From the NCBI RefSeq assembly GCF_900113325.1, contig NZ_FOOY01000004.1:32333-96332 (forward strand): a DNA stretch of 64,000 nucleotides. Direction: 5' to 3'. The DNA comes from Sporolactobacillus nakayamae. GTDB taxonomy: Bacteria; Bacillota; Bacilli; Bacillales; Sporolactobacillaceae. This document shows, piece by piece, positions 16,361-25,140 of this stretch. Made by a program: the position numbers and the translations under genes. Under the pieces are notes generated by a model. It worked only from the letters and a program-made list of their open reading frames with translations. It searched no databases and had not been told where the DNA came from. Each line of letters begins with the position of its first letter. The first letter of the stretch is position 1.

Positions 16361-17536
16361 ATGGTGGGTGATGCTATGTCTGAAGAACAAGTAACGTTGG
16401 TGCTAGAGAAGGAAGCGGGCGGAATACGTGCCGCCCTCCTTGAGCATGAACAAGTGGTATCTTTTTATTTTCAATCCGATTCAAGTGAGGTTCGGATCGG
16501 TGATATCTTTTTTGGACGTGTGTCTGAGAACCGCCTGAGTCAAGTGGGGTGGTTCATCGATCTTGGAAATGGACGAAATGGTTTCTTGCCCAGTCATAAA
16601 TTCAGCACGAATCGCGCACTGCAGGTCGGTGAGCAAGTCATTGTTCAGGTGGATAAAGAAGAGCGGGACGGCAAGGTGGCGGAGCTTACGGGTCAAATAC
16701 AAATGAAGGGAAAGGGGCTGATCTACCTGCCTCTCAATTCATTTGTCGCTGCCTCAAGGCGAATCCCTGAAGATAATCGCGGTCATTTAAAAAACAAAAT
16801 CTCTGAGTGGTGCGCTGCAGGAGAAGGCGCGATTATTCGCACGCGGGCGGAACATTGTGATCTTGACGAACTTCACTTGGAGTTTTGCCAGTTGAGGGAA
16901 AAATGGCAGTCTGTGATCAAGAGTGCGGAAGAAGCAGCTTCACCAGCTTTGATTTTCCGCCAACTTTCGTTTGCTTCCGCACTGCTCAGCGAAAATCACT
17001 TCCCAACTTCTTGTGTGGTGGAAGCGAATTTCCCAATAAATGAAGAACAGCTGCCTGATGGTGTCGAATTTTTATACCAACCGGGTACACGGCTCTTTCT
17101 TAAGAAGAACATTGAACACGATTACACGGCTGCTTTGCAGTCATCTGTGCCGCTTAAATCCGGCGGTTCTCTAAGAATTGACTATACCGAAACGCTGACG
17201 ACGATTGATGTCAATTCGGGTTCAATGATTTTTCAAGGGGATCGTGAAGCAATTGTTTTCCAAATTAATTCCGTTGCCGCAAAGGAAATTGCCAAACAAC
17301 TGAGGCTCCGTCAAATCGGTGGCATGATTGTGGTCGATTTTCTGCGGATGGAAGATGAAAAGGATCGGGACCGGCTGCTGCGGCAGCTTGAACGCGCTAC
17401 GAAAGCCGATCCAAATGCTGTGCACGTGTACGGATTTACACGTCTCGGTCTTGTTGAGTTAACCCGTAAGAGGCAGCGCAGCGGATTGCGCGATCGCGTC
17501 GTTCGGACAGCCAAAGAAAATATGGAGTTTCATTGA
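16361..17536 (+). CDS. rng: Ribonuclease G/E family endoribonuclease, short form
   Basis: About 391 residues. An S1-like RNA-binding region comes first (VRIGDIFFGRVSENRLSQVGWFIDLGNGRNGFL). The catalytic DNase I-like part carries TIDVNSG and GGMIVVDFLRM, whose aspartates bind the catalytic metal. The protein stops soon after the LTRKR motif and has no CPxC zinc-link, which in E. coli RNase E/G joins subunits. ATG 16361 has GGGGGAA five to six bases upstream; ATG 16376 is an alternative. B. subtilis lacks this gene, but I recall it between spoIVFB and rplU in other Bacillales. Confidence 0.88.
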   Translation: MVGDAMSEEQVTLVLEKEAGGIRAALLEHEQVVSFYFQSDSSEVRIGDIFFGRVSENRLSQVGWFIDLGNGRNGFLPSHKFSTNRALQVGEQVIVQVDKEERDGKVAELTGQIQMKGKGLIYLPLNSFVAASRRIPEDNRGHLKNKISEWCAAGEGAIIRTRAEHCDLDELHLEFCQLREKWQSVIKSAEEAASPALIFRQLSFASALLSENHFPTSCVVEANFPINEEQLPDGVEFLYQPGTRLFLKKNIEHDYTAALQSSVPLKSGGSLRIDYTETLTTIDVNSGSMIFQGDREAIVFQINSVAAKEIAKQLRLRQIGGMIVVDFLRMEDEKDRDRLLRQLERATKADPNAVHVYGFTRLGLVELTRKRQRSGLRDRVVRTAKENMEFH

Positions 17537-17562
17537 CATAAATATCGCTACTGTGTTACGAT
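17533..17562 (+). promoter_or_regulatory. Probable sigma-A promoter of the rplU operon
   Basis: TTGACA at 17533-17538 overlaps the rng stop. TACGAT at 17557-17562 lies 18 bases further on. Confidence 0.7.
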
Positions 17563-17569
17563 ACAACTG

Positions 17570-17725
17570 TTATTGTGTTGTTAGAGGACTTAGGAGCATC
17601 TCGCTCCAACCGCTCAGAACAGGCTTTCAATGTCCTATTGGGCAGCCTCTCTCTGGCGAGTCTGAGAATGACAGAGTATGTTCGGACAAACCGTTGTTTT
17701 TCCGAACATGATCCTAAAGGAGGTG
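17570..17725 (+). ncRNA. Ribosomal protein L21 leader RNA
   Basis: About 155 untranslated bases between a good promoter and rplU, with strong hairpin potential. ATGTTCGGA pairs with TCCGAACAT around 17680-17711, and an upstream AGGAGCATCTCGCTCC-type hairpin lies near 17590-17606. Firmicutes rplU messages carry a conserved L21 leader (Rfam L21_leader) thought to give autoregulation. Identified by position and folding, not by a model. Confidence 0.7.
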
Positions 17726-17732
17726 CATCAGA

Positions 17733-18041
17733 ATGTATGCAATTATCGAAACCGGCGGCAAACAGCTTAAGGTAGAAGAAGGAAAGTCGATCGTTGTTGA
17801 AAAGCTTGCTGCAGAAGCAGGTGACACGGTTACTTTTGACAAGGTACTTTTTGTTGGCGGCGAATCCGTTAAGGTCGGCGCGCCGACTGTTGAAGGAGCT
17901 ACTGTTACTGCTAAGGTAGTTGAACAGGGCCGTGACAAGAAGATCATCGTCTTCAAGTTCAAGAAGAGAAAGAATTATCGTCGTAAACAGGGACACAGAC
18001 AGCCATTCACGAAAGTTGTGATTGAAAAGATCAATGCATAA
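17733..18041 (+). CDS. rplU: 50S ribosomal protein L21
   Basis: 102 residues starting [11 protein letters not shown]. It ends with the basic [19 protein letters not shown] segment that contacts 23S rRNA. Length and sequence are typical. AAAGGAGGTG precedes the ATG. First gene of the rplU-prp-rpmA operon. Confidence 0.98.
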   Translation: MYAIIETGGKQLKVEEGKSIVVEKLAAEAGDTVTFDKVLFVGGESVKVGAPTVEGATVTAKVVEQGRDKKIIVFKFKKRKNYRRKQGHRQPFTKVVIEKINA

Positions 18042-18053
18042 GGGTGATCTCCA

Positions 18054-18383
18054 GTGGTTGTATTAACCGTTCAACGTGACCATTATGGAAAGATTTGCGC
18101 GTTTAAATTAACCGGCCATGCGGACAGTGCTCCGCATGGGCAGGACTTGGTGTGTGCGGCAGTATCTGCTGTCGCATTTGGTGCAGTCAATGCTGTCGAA
18201 TCGCTTGCCAAACTGAAAATGGATGTGCGGCAAAAGGATAACGGCGGTTATCTTGAATGCGGAATTTCCGATTGCCCCGTTGGCGCCAATCTGGAAAAAG
18301 CTCAATTGATCTTGGAAGCAATGTTTATCTCAATGCGAACGATTGAAAAGTCCTACGGGCAATATATTCGAGTTAGCGATTAA
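18054..18383 (+). CDS. prp: Ribosomal-processing cysteine protease Prp (YsxB)
   Basis: 109 residues. By family knowledge Prp removes the N-terminal extension of L27 in Firmicutes. The catalytic His ([11 protein letters not shown], near residue 20) and Cys ([10 protein letters not shown], near 34) are present. It starts at GTG 18054, with AGGGTGAT upstream. It sits between rplU and rpmA as in other Firmicutes, and the L27 here does carry the expected cleavable extension. Confidence 0.93.
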   Translation: MVVLTVQRDHYGKICAFKLTGHADSAPHGQDLVCAAVSAVAFGAVNAVESLAKLKMDVRQKDNGGYLECGISDCPVGANLEKAQLILEAMFISMRTIEKSYGQYIRVSD

Positions 18384-18396
18384 GGAGGTGCTGAGC

Positions 18397-18693
18397 ATGC
18401 TGAAATTAGATCTTCAGTTTTTCTCATCGAAAAAAGGTGTAGGTAGTACAAAAAACGGCCGTGATTCGATCTCAAAACGTTTAGGCGCAAAGAGAGCGGA
18501 CGGACAAACGGTGTCAGGCGGCTCGATTTTGTACCGTCAACGCGGAACAAAGATCTATCCGGGAACGAACGTTGGCCGCGGCGGTGACGATACACTGTTC
18601 GCAAAAGTTGACGGCGTTGTTAAGTTCGAAAAGTTCGGACACAACCGCAAAAGAGTAAGTGTCTATCCGGTAGAAGCAGTGAAAGAAGCTTAA
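18397..18693 (+). CDS. rpmA: 50S ribosomal protein L27 with Prp-cleavable N-terminus
   Basis: 98 residues. The N-terminus [14 protein letters not shown] contains the Prp recognition pattern LDLQFF, with cut expected after FF. The mature protein then begins near the peptidyl-transferase centre with [24 protein letters not shown] lies seven bases upstream of ATG 18397; the longer frame has no site. It is followed by a strong terminator. Confidence 0.97.
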   Translation: MLKLDLQFFSSKKGVGSTKNGRDSISKRLGAKRADGQTVSGGSILYRQRGTKIYPGTNVGRGGDDTLFAKVDGVVKFEKFGHNRKRVSVYPVEAVKEA

Positions 18694-18715
18694 TGCTTCT
18701 TTAATTGAACTGAGG

Positions 18716-18770
18716 CGGCAGATGATTTTTTGCGCAAGCAAAGAATACCATCTGCCGTTTCTTTTTATTT
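18716..18770 (+). terminator. Terminator of rplU-prp-rpmA
   Basis: CGGCAGATG and CATCTGCCG arms with a 24-base loop, followed by TTTCTTTTTATTTT. Confidence 0.82.
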
Positions 18771-18933
18771 TAATAATCTGTGAAAAACGGCTCGTTCGTT
18801 CTAGAAAACATCGCTGCATGATCCCAGTCAGAAGATCTAACGTTCCGGATATAATTCCGTGAGCCAATGTACAGAATCAGCCTGTCCATATCTGCTATAC
18901 TTTATCTAAGAAGATTGTGAAAGGATGGCAGTC

Positions 18934-19485
18934 ATGATCAAAACGGAAAAAGAGATCGAGTTACTGAGCTCTGCGCGGCACGAATATTTGAATGATTTGC
19001 AACTGATCAAGGGTTACCTTTTTTTGAAAAAACCGGAAAAAGCTGAAAAAATCATTGGACGTGTGACAGAGAAGCTCCATCATCAAGCCCGGCTTGCCCG
19101 GCTGCATATACCGGAATGCGCGGTCTATCTGATGGACTACGGATGGTCGTCCCATGAATTCAGTCTCAGTTATGAAGTGGTTGGCCCTGATCGGGATCTT
19201 TCTTTTTATGATGAAGAATTGACAACGGTTTATCAGGAGCTGTTTGGAATTATTGAGCAGTACGCCTCACCAATTGCTGATAACACTGTGCGGGTGGTCT
19301 TTAATACGGAGTCGCCATTGCGAATTCAGATCTATTTTGATGGCGTGGTGACAGATGTGAAAGCTGCAGAAAAACAATTAAATAAACAAGAGATGAATCA
19401 TTCTTTTCAATGGGTTGAACACTATTTGATAAATAACGAAAGCAATGAAAATGTGAGGTGGATTATGTGTTTGTCGATCAAGTGA
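18934..19485 (+). CDS. spo0B: Sporulation initiation phosphotransferase Spo0B
   Basis: 183 residues. In the sporulation phosphorelay Spo0B takes phosphate from Spo0F and passes it to Spo0A through a histidine. The expected helix is [15 protein letters not shown], with the phosphorylated His near residue 16, followed by a degenerate kinase-like ATPase fold without nucleotide motifs. ATG 18934 lies eight bases after AAGGA; ATG 18925 overlaps that site. The 3' end overlaps obg by 19 bases, and the spo0B-obg pairing is conserved in Bacillus. Confidence 0.85.
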   Translation: MIKTEKEIELLSSARHEYLNDLQLIKGYLFLKKPEKAEKIIGRVTEKLHHQARLARLHIPECAVYLMDYGWSSHEFSLSYEVVGPDRDLSFYDEELTTVYQELFGIIEQYASPIADNTVRVVFNTESPLRIQIYFDGVVTDVKAAEKQLNKQEMNHSFQWVEHYLINNESNENVRWIMCLSIK

Positions 19486-20750
19486 AGGTGTTCGTCAAAG
19501 GCGGCGATGGCGGTAACGGGATGGTTGCCTTTAGGCGAGAAAAGTATGTGCCCGACGGCGGTCCGGCGGGCGGCGACGGCGGAAAAGGATCAGATGTGAT
19601 CTTTGTCGTGGATGAAGGCTTGCGAACGTTAATGGATTTCCGCTATAAACGTCATTTTAAGGGTAAGAAAGGTGAAAACGGCCGAACAAAGAACCAACAT
19701 GGAAAAAGTGCGGGTCCGCTCGTTGTTCAGGTTCCGCCGGGTACAGTAGTAAGAGATGTTGGCAGTGAACAAATCATCGCCGATTTAACAGAAAATGGTC
19801 AGAGAGCTGTGATCGCGGCCGGTGGTCGAGGAGGTCGCGGAAACACTCGCTTTTCAACACCTGCGAATCCCGCCCCTTATGTTTCTGAAAATGGCGAGCC
19901 GGGCGTTGAACGCGAAGTGCAGCTTGAATTAAAGCTGCTTGCGGATGTGGGCTTAGTGGGATTTCCGAGCGTAGGAAAATCGACGCTCCTTTCAGTTGTA
20001 ACGTCAGCCAAGCCCAAAATTGCTGCTTATCATTTTACGACACTCGCTCCGAATTTGGGCGTTGTTGCGGTGGATGAGGGACGAAGCTTTGTGGTGGCCG
20101 ATCTTCCAGGGCTGATTGAGGGCGCGAGCAGCGGCGCTGGGTTAGGTTACCAGTTCCTGCGCCATATCGAGCGTACGCGCGTGATCATTCATGTCGTGGA
20201 TATGTCCGGCAGTGAGGGAAGAGACCCGTATGATGATTACACAAAAATTAATGAGGAATTGAAAAGTTATCAGCTGCGCCTTCTTGAACGTCCGCAAGTG
20301 ATCGCCGCGTCCAAGATGGATATGCCGGACGCAGAAAAGAATCTTGAAGAATTCAGGAAGAAAATTGATCCAAAGATTCCTGTCTTTCCGATTTCATCGC
20401 TGACTCAGTCCGGAATTAAGGAAATGGTCGGGGCTGTATACGAACTCATTCTGACCACTCCCGAATTTCCGATGGAAGAGCCGGTACAAGATGATGGAAA
20501 AGCCATCTACACATTTGAAAAAGAAGAAGCTCCATTTGTTATCTCGCGCGATCCGGATGGAACCTTTAACGTATCGGGCCCGAAAGTTGAACTTTTGTTT
20601 AAAATGACGAATTTCCAACATGATGAAGCGATTCGGCGATTTGCACTGCAGCTTCGCAGTATGGGTGTCGATGACGCATTGCGTGAAAAAGGCGTGACCG
20701 AGGGTGATACTGTTCGGATCATGGATTTTGAATTTGAATACTCGGATTGA
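19467..20750 (+). CDS. obg: GTPase Obg/CgtA
   Basis: 427 residues: a Gly-rich Obg fold ([23 protein letters not shown]), then a GTPase domain with G1 [10 protein letters not shown]3 DLPGLIEGA and a degenerate G4 ASKMD, and the C-terminal OCT domain. It binds the 50S subunit and links ribosome assembly with stress and sporulation signalling. GTG 19467 is preferred, as GAGGTG lies six bases before it and the N-terminus MFVDQVKV matches the family. Confidence 0.96.
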   Translation: MFVDQVKVFVKGGDGGNGMVAFRREKYVPDGGPAGGDGGKGSDVIFVVDEGLRTLMDFRYKRHFKGKKGENGRTKNQHGKSAGPLVVQVPPGTVVRDVGSEQIIADLTENGQRAVIAAGGRGGRGNTRFSTPANPAPYVSENGEPGVEREVQLELKLLADVGLVGFPSVGKSTLLSVVTSAKPKIAAYHFTTLAPNLGVVAVDEGRSFVVADLPGLIEGASSGAGLGYQFLRHIERTRVIIHVVDMSGSEGRDPYDDYTKINEELKSYQLRLLERPQVIAASKMDMPDAEKNLEEFRKKIDPKIPVFPISSLTQSGIKEMVGAVYELILTTPEFPMEEPVQDDGKAIYTFEKEEAPFVISRDPDGTFNVSGPKVELLFKMTNFQHDEAIRRFALQLRSMGVDDALREKGVTEGDTVRIMDFEFEYSD

Positions 20751-20787
20751 AACAGGCAGGTTACAGCAGATAACCTGCCTGTTTTAG
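20751..20787. terminator. Bidirectional terminator between obg and niaR
   Basis: AACAGGCAGGTTA and TAACCTGCCTGTT form a 13-bp perfect stem with T-runs on the plus strand. The minus-strand niaR stop codon lies inside it. Confidence 0.85.
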
Positions 20788-21297
20788 CGCTTGCACAGCA
20801 AGTTCGAGATTCTCCGCTGTATCTGCCTCTAGCTCATGCAGATGCACGCCATCTGTCAACGAAGATAATAAAGATGCACCTGTTTTTTCGAGGTTCTTGA
20901 CAAATTTTCGTACATCGGACTGGTTTCGGATCATCAATGATCGCGTGATTTCTCCGTATAATGGATGTTCAACAGTCACATTGAGAACGGTGACACCACA
21001 GTTGACAATTCGAGTTAATTCATCTGCTGTTTGACTGACTGTGTGATTGCATGCAACGATTCTGGTGATTGTATGAGATTGAGCCTTCTTGAGCAGTAAA
21101 TAGCCTTGAGATGTGGCGATAATGGGCTGCCCCTCAGCCTTAAGTAATGAAATGTCTTGAACAATGATTTGTCTGCTAACCTGCATCTCTTCAGCAAGAT
21201 CGTTTCCTTTGATTGGGTCTGCCGCTTCTTTCAGCTGACTCAGAATAGATTTTCTGCGACCATCCGCAGGCTGTCGTTTCTCTCTCATTTGCTTCAT
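20761..21297 (-). CDS. niaR: NiaR (YrxA) repressor of NAD/niacin genes
   Basis: 178 residues: an N-terminal winged-helix (ILSQLKEAADPIKGNDLAEEMQVSRQIIVQDISLLKAEG) and a C-terminal 3H domain named for three conserved His, visible in RIVACNH, TVEHPLYGE and DGVHLHELE. By family knowledge it represses niacin salvage or NAD synthesis genes with nicotinic acid as co-repressor. GGAG lies nine bases before ATG 21297; the upstream ATG overlaps that site. No nadABC genes adjoin it, unlike B. subtilis. Confidence 0.88.
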   Translation of the reverse strand: MKQMREKRQPADGRRKSILSQLKEAADPIKGNDLAEEMQVSRQIIVQDISLLKAEGQPIIATSQGYLLLKKAQSHTITRIVACNHTVSQTADELTRIVNCGVTVLNVTVEHPLYGEITRSLMIRNQSDVRKFVKNLEKTGASLLSSLTDGVHLHELEADTAENLELAVQALKQAGYLL

Positions 21298-21321
21298 AGG
21301 TGAACACTCCATTATTTAATT

Positions 21322-21338
21322 TTCATTTTCAAAATGAA
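21322..21338. promoter_or_regulatory. Perfect palindrome upstream of niaR, possible operator
   Basis: TTCATTTT-C-AAAATGAA, two 8-bp arms, sits about 25-40 bases before the niaR start. It could be an autoregulatory operator, but no second copy was seen in the window. Confidence 0.3.
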
Positions 21339-21518
21339 TCAGGGTCTTCTTGAGCTTCTTTTTTTTAGTATAAAACAAAATTAAGCTCCTGTGCATCATT
21401 GGCTTTTTTACTCGATTAGGATCGAAACGCCGTTTCGTAAATTTCGGGAGGAAAGAGTGGCAAAAAGCCCATAACAGCCATATATATAAAATGACTTTCA
21501 CAGGAGGGATGGAATACC

Positions 21519-23105
21519 GTGAAACTATATGTTGTCCAAAAAGGCGATACTTTGGAAGAAATTGCAAGCAAACATGGTATGACAATTGACGAATTTAGGA
21601 AGATGAATACAAATTTGACTGAAGAGACATTAAGTCAGGGGATGAAAGTGAAGGTGGCAATCGGTAAACAACCGCTGAAACGAGCGATTCCGGTAAGCGA
21701 TCGTTCGGAGGGGCATCACCCGGCACCGGCACAACCTGCGCCAATTCATCAGGCACCAACGCAACAAGCACCAGTTCAACAGGCACCGATTCAACAAGCG
21801 CCGGTTCAACAGGCGCCTGTGCCTGTGCAGCAACCGACTCCATCTGCTCCGGCACCTGTAACAGAGAAGCAGCCGAATACATCGGCGGGAACGCAACTTG
21901 CCGGTGAATCGACTGCTGAGTTTCCAAAGATTCTGTACCCGAAACAACCGGAAACAACAGGCTGGAATCCTAATGAAATGGGAATGGGAATGGGAATGGA
22001 CCCAAGTTCTTCGTTCCCGCAATCTCAGGGAAATGTGGGAACCCAGGTGAGTCCGGCAACGCAAGGAGGCGGCACAATGCCGTATTATCCACCCATGGGT
22101 AACATGGGTAACATGGGTAACATGGTAAGCCCGGCATGGCAGGGACCGAACATGGGCAACGTGGTAAGCCCGGCATGGCAGGGACCGAACATGGGCAATG
22201 TGATGAGCCCGGCGACCCAGGGACCGAACATGGGCAATGTGATGAGCCCGGCGACCCAGGGACCGAATATAGGCAATGTGGTGAGCCCGGCGACGCAGGG
22301 ACCGAACATGGGCAATGTGATAAGCCCGGCGACGCAGGGACCGAACATGGGCAACATGGTAAGCCCGGCGACGCAGGGACCGAACATGGGCAACATGGTA
22401 AGCCCGGCGACGCAGGGACCGAAAATGGGCAATGTGATGAGCCCGGCGACGCAGGGACCGAACATGGGCAACATGGTAAGCCCGGCAACACAGGGACCGA
22501 ATATGGGCAACATGGTAAGCCCGGCAACACAAGGGCAAGGAATAAAACCGTTTTATCCAAATCCAAAATTTGGCGGTGCATCATCACAAAAGAAGCCAAT
22601 GTACCCATTTCATCCGTCAGAACAAATGGGACAGATGAGCCCTTATTATCCGCAACTCCAGCCTTGGAATGGAAAGCAGCCTCAATACCCGATAAGTCAT
22701 GGAACCGTTCAACTCGATCAGCCGTTTAAAGGCAAATCAGCAGGAGGTAAAAGCCCGCTTCCTTGGTCAAATCCACAGGTAGCAGGAGCATCAACCAAAC
22801 CCAAAGCCATTCAAAGTGCTCCATCGAAAGCGAATATCGGCAAGCTATCACCTGCAGGTTCGGAATCAACTGGCGCCTATCCTTACCCATATATGCCGAC
22901 GAAGGTGCAAACCGGGAAGCCATGTAATTGCGGGGGACCGGCTCCATTTCCATCGTATGGTCAAACGCCGGTTGCCGGATACTACGGAGGGAATCAACCA
23001 CCGCGGCCGCAACCGATGCCCTATTGGGCGATGCCAAATGTCTCAGCTCCAATATATCAGCCACATGAAAACGCAGGACAGCAAAACAATAAAAAGAGTA
23101 AATAA
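21519..23105 (+). CDS. safA: SafA-like spore coat assembly protein (LysM plus 13-residue repeats)
   Basis: 528 residues. The N-terminal LysM domain (VVQKGDTLEEIASKHGMTIDEFRKMN) anchors to cortex peptidoglycan. A Pro/Gln-rich linker with QQAP repeats follows. Residues about 198-340 are eleven near-identical 13-residue units of the type NMGNMVSPATQGP, then a Pro/Tyr-rich tail with a CNCGG motif. In B. subtilis SafA recruits inner coat proteins at the cortex interface. It is followed by coxA-like and yebC as in B. subtilis. GTG 21519 is preceded by AGGAGGG. The repeat block is far more regular than I recall for B. subtilis SafA. Confidence 0.8.
   Translation: MKLYVVQKGDTLEEIASKHGMTIDEFRKMNTNLTEETLSQGMKVKVAIGKQPLKRAIPVSDRSEGHHPAPAQPAPIHQAPTQQAPVQQAPIQQAPVQQAPVPVQQPTPSAPAPVTEKQPNTSAGTQLAGESTAEFPKILYPKQPETTGWNPNEMGMGMGMDPSSSFPQSQGNVGTQVSPATQGGGTMPYYPPMGNMGNMGNMVSPAWQGPNMGNVVSPAWQGPNMGNVMSPATQGPNMGNVMSPATQGPNIGNVVSPATQGPNMGNVISPATQGPNMGNMVSPATQGPNMGNMVSPATQGPKMGNVMSPATQGPNMGNMVSPATQGPNMGNMVSPATQGQGIKPFYPNPKFGGASSQKKPMYPFHPSEQMGQMSPYYPQLQPWNGKQPQYPISHGTVQLDQPFKGKSAGGKSPLPWSNPQVAGASTKPKAIQSAPSKANIGKLSPAGSESTGAYPYPYMPTKVQTGKPCNCGGPAPFPSYGQTPVAGYYGGNQPPRPQPMPYWAMPNVSAPIYQPHENAGQQNNKKSK
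22110..22538 (+). repeat. Eleven in-frame 39-bp repeats inside safA
   Basis: Each unit encodes N(M/I)GN(V/M)(V/M/I)SPA(T/W)QGP. The first two units carry Trp at the T/W position and the rest Thr. Units differ mostly at third codon positions, as expected for a coding minisatellite that can expand or contract. Confidence 0.9.
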
Positions 23106-23242
23106 CGAAGCAAAGTTGCAAGCGAAGAGAGCCTAACTGCCTTTCCACCTTGTTTTCTATTTTTTGCTAATTTAACGGAAATAATTCTTAAGCGTAAAAA
23201 TCGCCTCCTTCACACATGATAAGTGCGAAAGGGGGAGTAAAG

Positions 23243-23821
23243 TTGAAAAATGCAATTGTGAAATTTGGGACTGTGCTGACATTTAGTGCCCTCTTGGCAG
23301 GCTGTCAAGCGGACAATGCGGCATATAATCGTCCTAACGTGCCACGTGATGTGAACTATCGTACGGGATACAACAATCCTAATTCAAACGCGATTCCACC
23401 GACTGCACCGGATTACACGAATTTAAATAATGGTGCCGGAAACAATCAGGTGAACCAGATGAGTTACGGTGATCAGAAACGATTGGCAAAACGAATCGCT
23501 GATCGAGCAAGTTCTGTTCAAGGTGTGGATGAAGCGCATGTTCTAGTAAGCGGAAATACCGTTGCAATTGGTGCGGTTCCGGAAAAAGGTGAAACAAATC
23601 GAGCAAATTTACGAAAAAGAATTCGTCTCGAAGTTTTACCTATCGCCGGTGATCGTGAAGTATTAGTTTCTACAGATAATCGCTATGTGAAACGGATTAC
23701 CGCGACAGAAACAAACTTTAATGCAGGCAAAGCAACACGAGAAGTTCGCTCGGACATTGTCGGGATCGTCAAAGATCTTTCTAATGCAGTTCAACGTCCG
23801 TTCGAAAACAACAGCCGATAA
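23243..23821 (+). CDS. YhcN/YlaJ-family sporulation lipoprotein, CoxA-like
   Basis: 192 residues with a lipoprotein signal peptide ending in the lipobox LLAGC (Cys about residue 20). An Asn-rich low-complexity linker follows. The YhcN/YlaJ domain has ADRASSVQGVDEAHVLVSGNTVAIGA and a KRIRLEV segment. In B. subtilis coxA (yrbB), a spore cortex protein gene, lies between safA and yebC, the same place as here. TTG 23243 follows GGGGGAG with normal spacing; the longer frame lacks a signal peptide at its start. Confidence 0.78.
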   Translation: MKNAIVKFGTVLTFSALLAGCQADNAAYNRPNVPRDVNYRTGYNNPNSNAIPPTAPDYTNLNNGAGNNQVNQMSYGDQKRLAKRIADRASSVQGVDEAHVLVSGNTVAIGAVPEKGETNRANLRKRIRLEVLPIAGDREVLVSTDNRYVKRITATETNFNAGKATREVRSDIVGIVKDLSNAVQRPFENNSR

Positions 23822-23839
23822 AAGATTAATTTTTGTATC

Positions 23840-23875
23840 AAAAGAGCAGGGGCAAAAGCCTTTGCTCTTTTTTTC
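23840..23875 (+). terminator. Terminator of the coxA-like gene
   Basis: AAAGAGCA and TGCTCTTT arms followed by a run of T. Confidence 0.82.
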
Positions 23876-24077
23876 GGTATTAAAAATAGGTATAATAAGT
23901 ACGGAATGAAATCTGCGGAGTACGTTAGAGTGAGTATTAAGAACATATACGATAAAGAAATGTCAGGCAAGTAGGCAGTGTATCTATGTTTGCCGGCTCT
24001 TTTTTGGCGCTTATGTTTATTAGAACAGATGCTTTAACTATTGATTGGGCCGCAATTCTCTTGGGAGGAGAAAAAAT

Positions 24078-24806
24078 ATGTCTGGACATTCAAAATGGAA
24101 TAACATACAGCATAAAAAGAATGCGCTTGATGCCGTACGTGGGAAAATCTTTATGAGGTTATCAAAGGATATCTTCCTTGAAGCGCGACATGGGGGCGGC
24201 GACCCAAGCATGAATGCCGGGTTAAGGCATGCCATTGAGAAAGCGAAAGCGGCTAATATGCCAAATGACAATATTTCCCGGGCAATCAAAAAGGCGACCG
24301 GCAATTTAGACGGTGTCACTTATGAAGAAATAACCTATGAAGGATATGGTCCCGGCGGTGTTGCGGTTATGGTCGATGTGCTGACGGATAATCGTAACCG
24401 TTCAGCATCCGAAATTCGTCATGCATTCTCGAAAAGCGGCGGCAATTTAGGTGAATCCGGGAGTGTCGGCTTCCTATTCGATAAGCAAGGGATCATTGAA
24501 ATTGAGGCAAAAGACGGATTGGATGAGGACACGGTCATGATGGACGCTGTTGACGCGGGTGCTGAGGATATGAGGACGGAAGAAGATCGCTTTATCATTG
24601 TGACGACTCCGGAATCCTTTGAAAATGTCCGAAAAGCGTTGGGTGAAGACAAGGGCTATGAAATTGACCGTGCGGAAGTCGCAATGATCCCGACAACCAA
24701 AACAGCGCTGACCGGAACAGATTTGGAAAAAATGGAGACTCTGATCGAAGTTTTGGAAGATAATGACGACGTTCAGGACATATACAGCAACCTTGACGAG
24801 GGATAA
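24078..24806 (+). CDS. yebC: YebC/TACO1-family protein
   Basis: 242 residues beginning [14 protein letters not shown], the signature of the family. It contains [31 protein letters not shown] and [14 protein letters not shown]. Long annotated as a transcriptional regulator; recent work ties members to translation of proline-rich stretches. GGGAGGAG precedes ATG 24078, and the upstream in-frame start has no site. A small possible hairpin with T-run lies upstream (about 23966-24005). Confidence 0.95.
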   Translation: MSGHSKWNNIQHKKNALDAVRGKIFMRLSKDIFLEARHGGGDPSMNAGLRHAIEKAKAANMPNDNISRAIKKATGNLDGVTYEEITYEGYGPGGVAVMVDVLTDNRNRSASEIRHAFSKSGGNLGESGSVGFLFDKQGIIEIEAKDGLDEDTVMMDAVDAGAEDMRTEEDRFIIVTTPESFENVRKALGEDKGYEIDRAEVAMIPTTKTALTGTDLEKMETLIEVLEDNDDVQDIYSNLDEG

Positions 24807-24840
24807 CTTTAATTGAATCGATTTGATAAAAGATTGAAGA

Positions 24841-24871
24841 GACATTCGATGCGGATGTCCTTTTCTTTTTT
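24841..24871 (+). terminator. Terminator of yebC
   Basis: GACATTCG and CGGATGTC arms (one G-T pair), followed by CTTTTCTTTTTT. Confidence 0.75.
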
Positions 24872-24921
24872 GCGTTCTTTGAGCTTTGACCAATGGTTGG
24901 AGCAAATGATCGTGAAACTTA

Positions 24922-25003
24922 AAACGCTCGATAAACGTATCGAAACGCTCGATAAAAATATTAAAACGCTCGATAAACTTTTGAAATCGCTCGATAAAGC
25001 TTA
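24922..25003 (+). repeat. Four tandem 21-bp repeats (AAACGCTCGATAAA)
   Basis: Four head-to-tail units sharing AAACGCTCGATAAA, followed by seven variable bases. They lie between the yebC terminator and ruvA. A frame is open through them, but its start overlaps the terminator and has no ribosome site, so I treat it as non-coding. The core resembles that of the large array at 62841 (AACGCTGATAA). Confidence 0.75.
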
Positions 25004-25056
25004 ATTGCGAGTGAATTGGCTGTGAAAATCGTGCAGATGGTGCGCTGCTCCTTTAC

Positions 25057-25086
25057 TTGGGACAAATACCCACCATGTGATATGAT
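25057..25086 (+). promoter_or_regulatory. Possible sigma-A promoter of ruvAB
   Basis: TTGGGA at 25057-25062 and TATGAT at 25081-25086 are 18 bases apart, about 55 bases before ruvA. Confidence 0.45.
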
Positions 25087-25140
25087 AGACAAAGATAACA
25101 ATTTTGTGACGTAGAGACGAACGTGTGAGGAGTTAATCTT

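Noticed and set aside
21630..22608. Long minus-strand and alternate-frame reading frames opposite safA
   Set aside because: They are shadows of the 39-bp coding repeats; safA has the ribosome site, LysM domain and conserved neighbours.
24813..25004. 63-residue frame between yebC and ruvA
   Set aside because: Its start overlaps the yebC terminator, it has no ribosome site, and its second half is the 21-bp tandem repeat.
25090..25140. LexA operator upstream of ruvAB
   Set aside because: Only a half-site (CGAAC) is visible near 25118; the matching GTTCG is absent at the right spacing.
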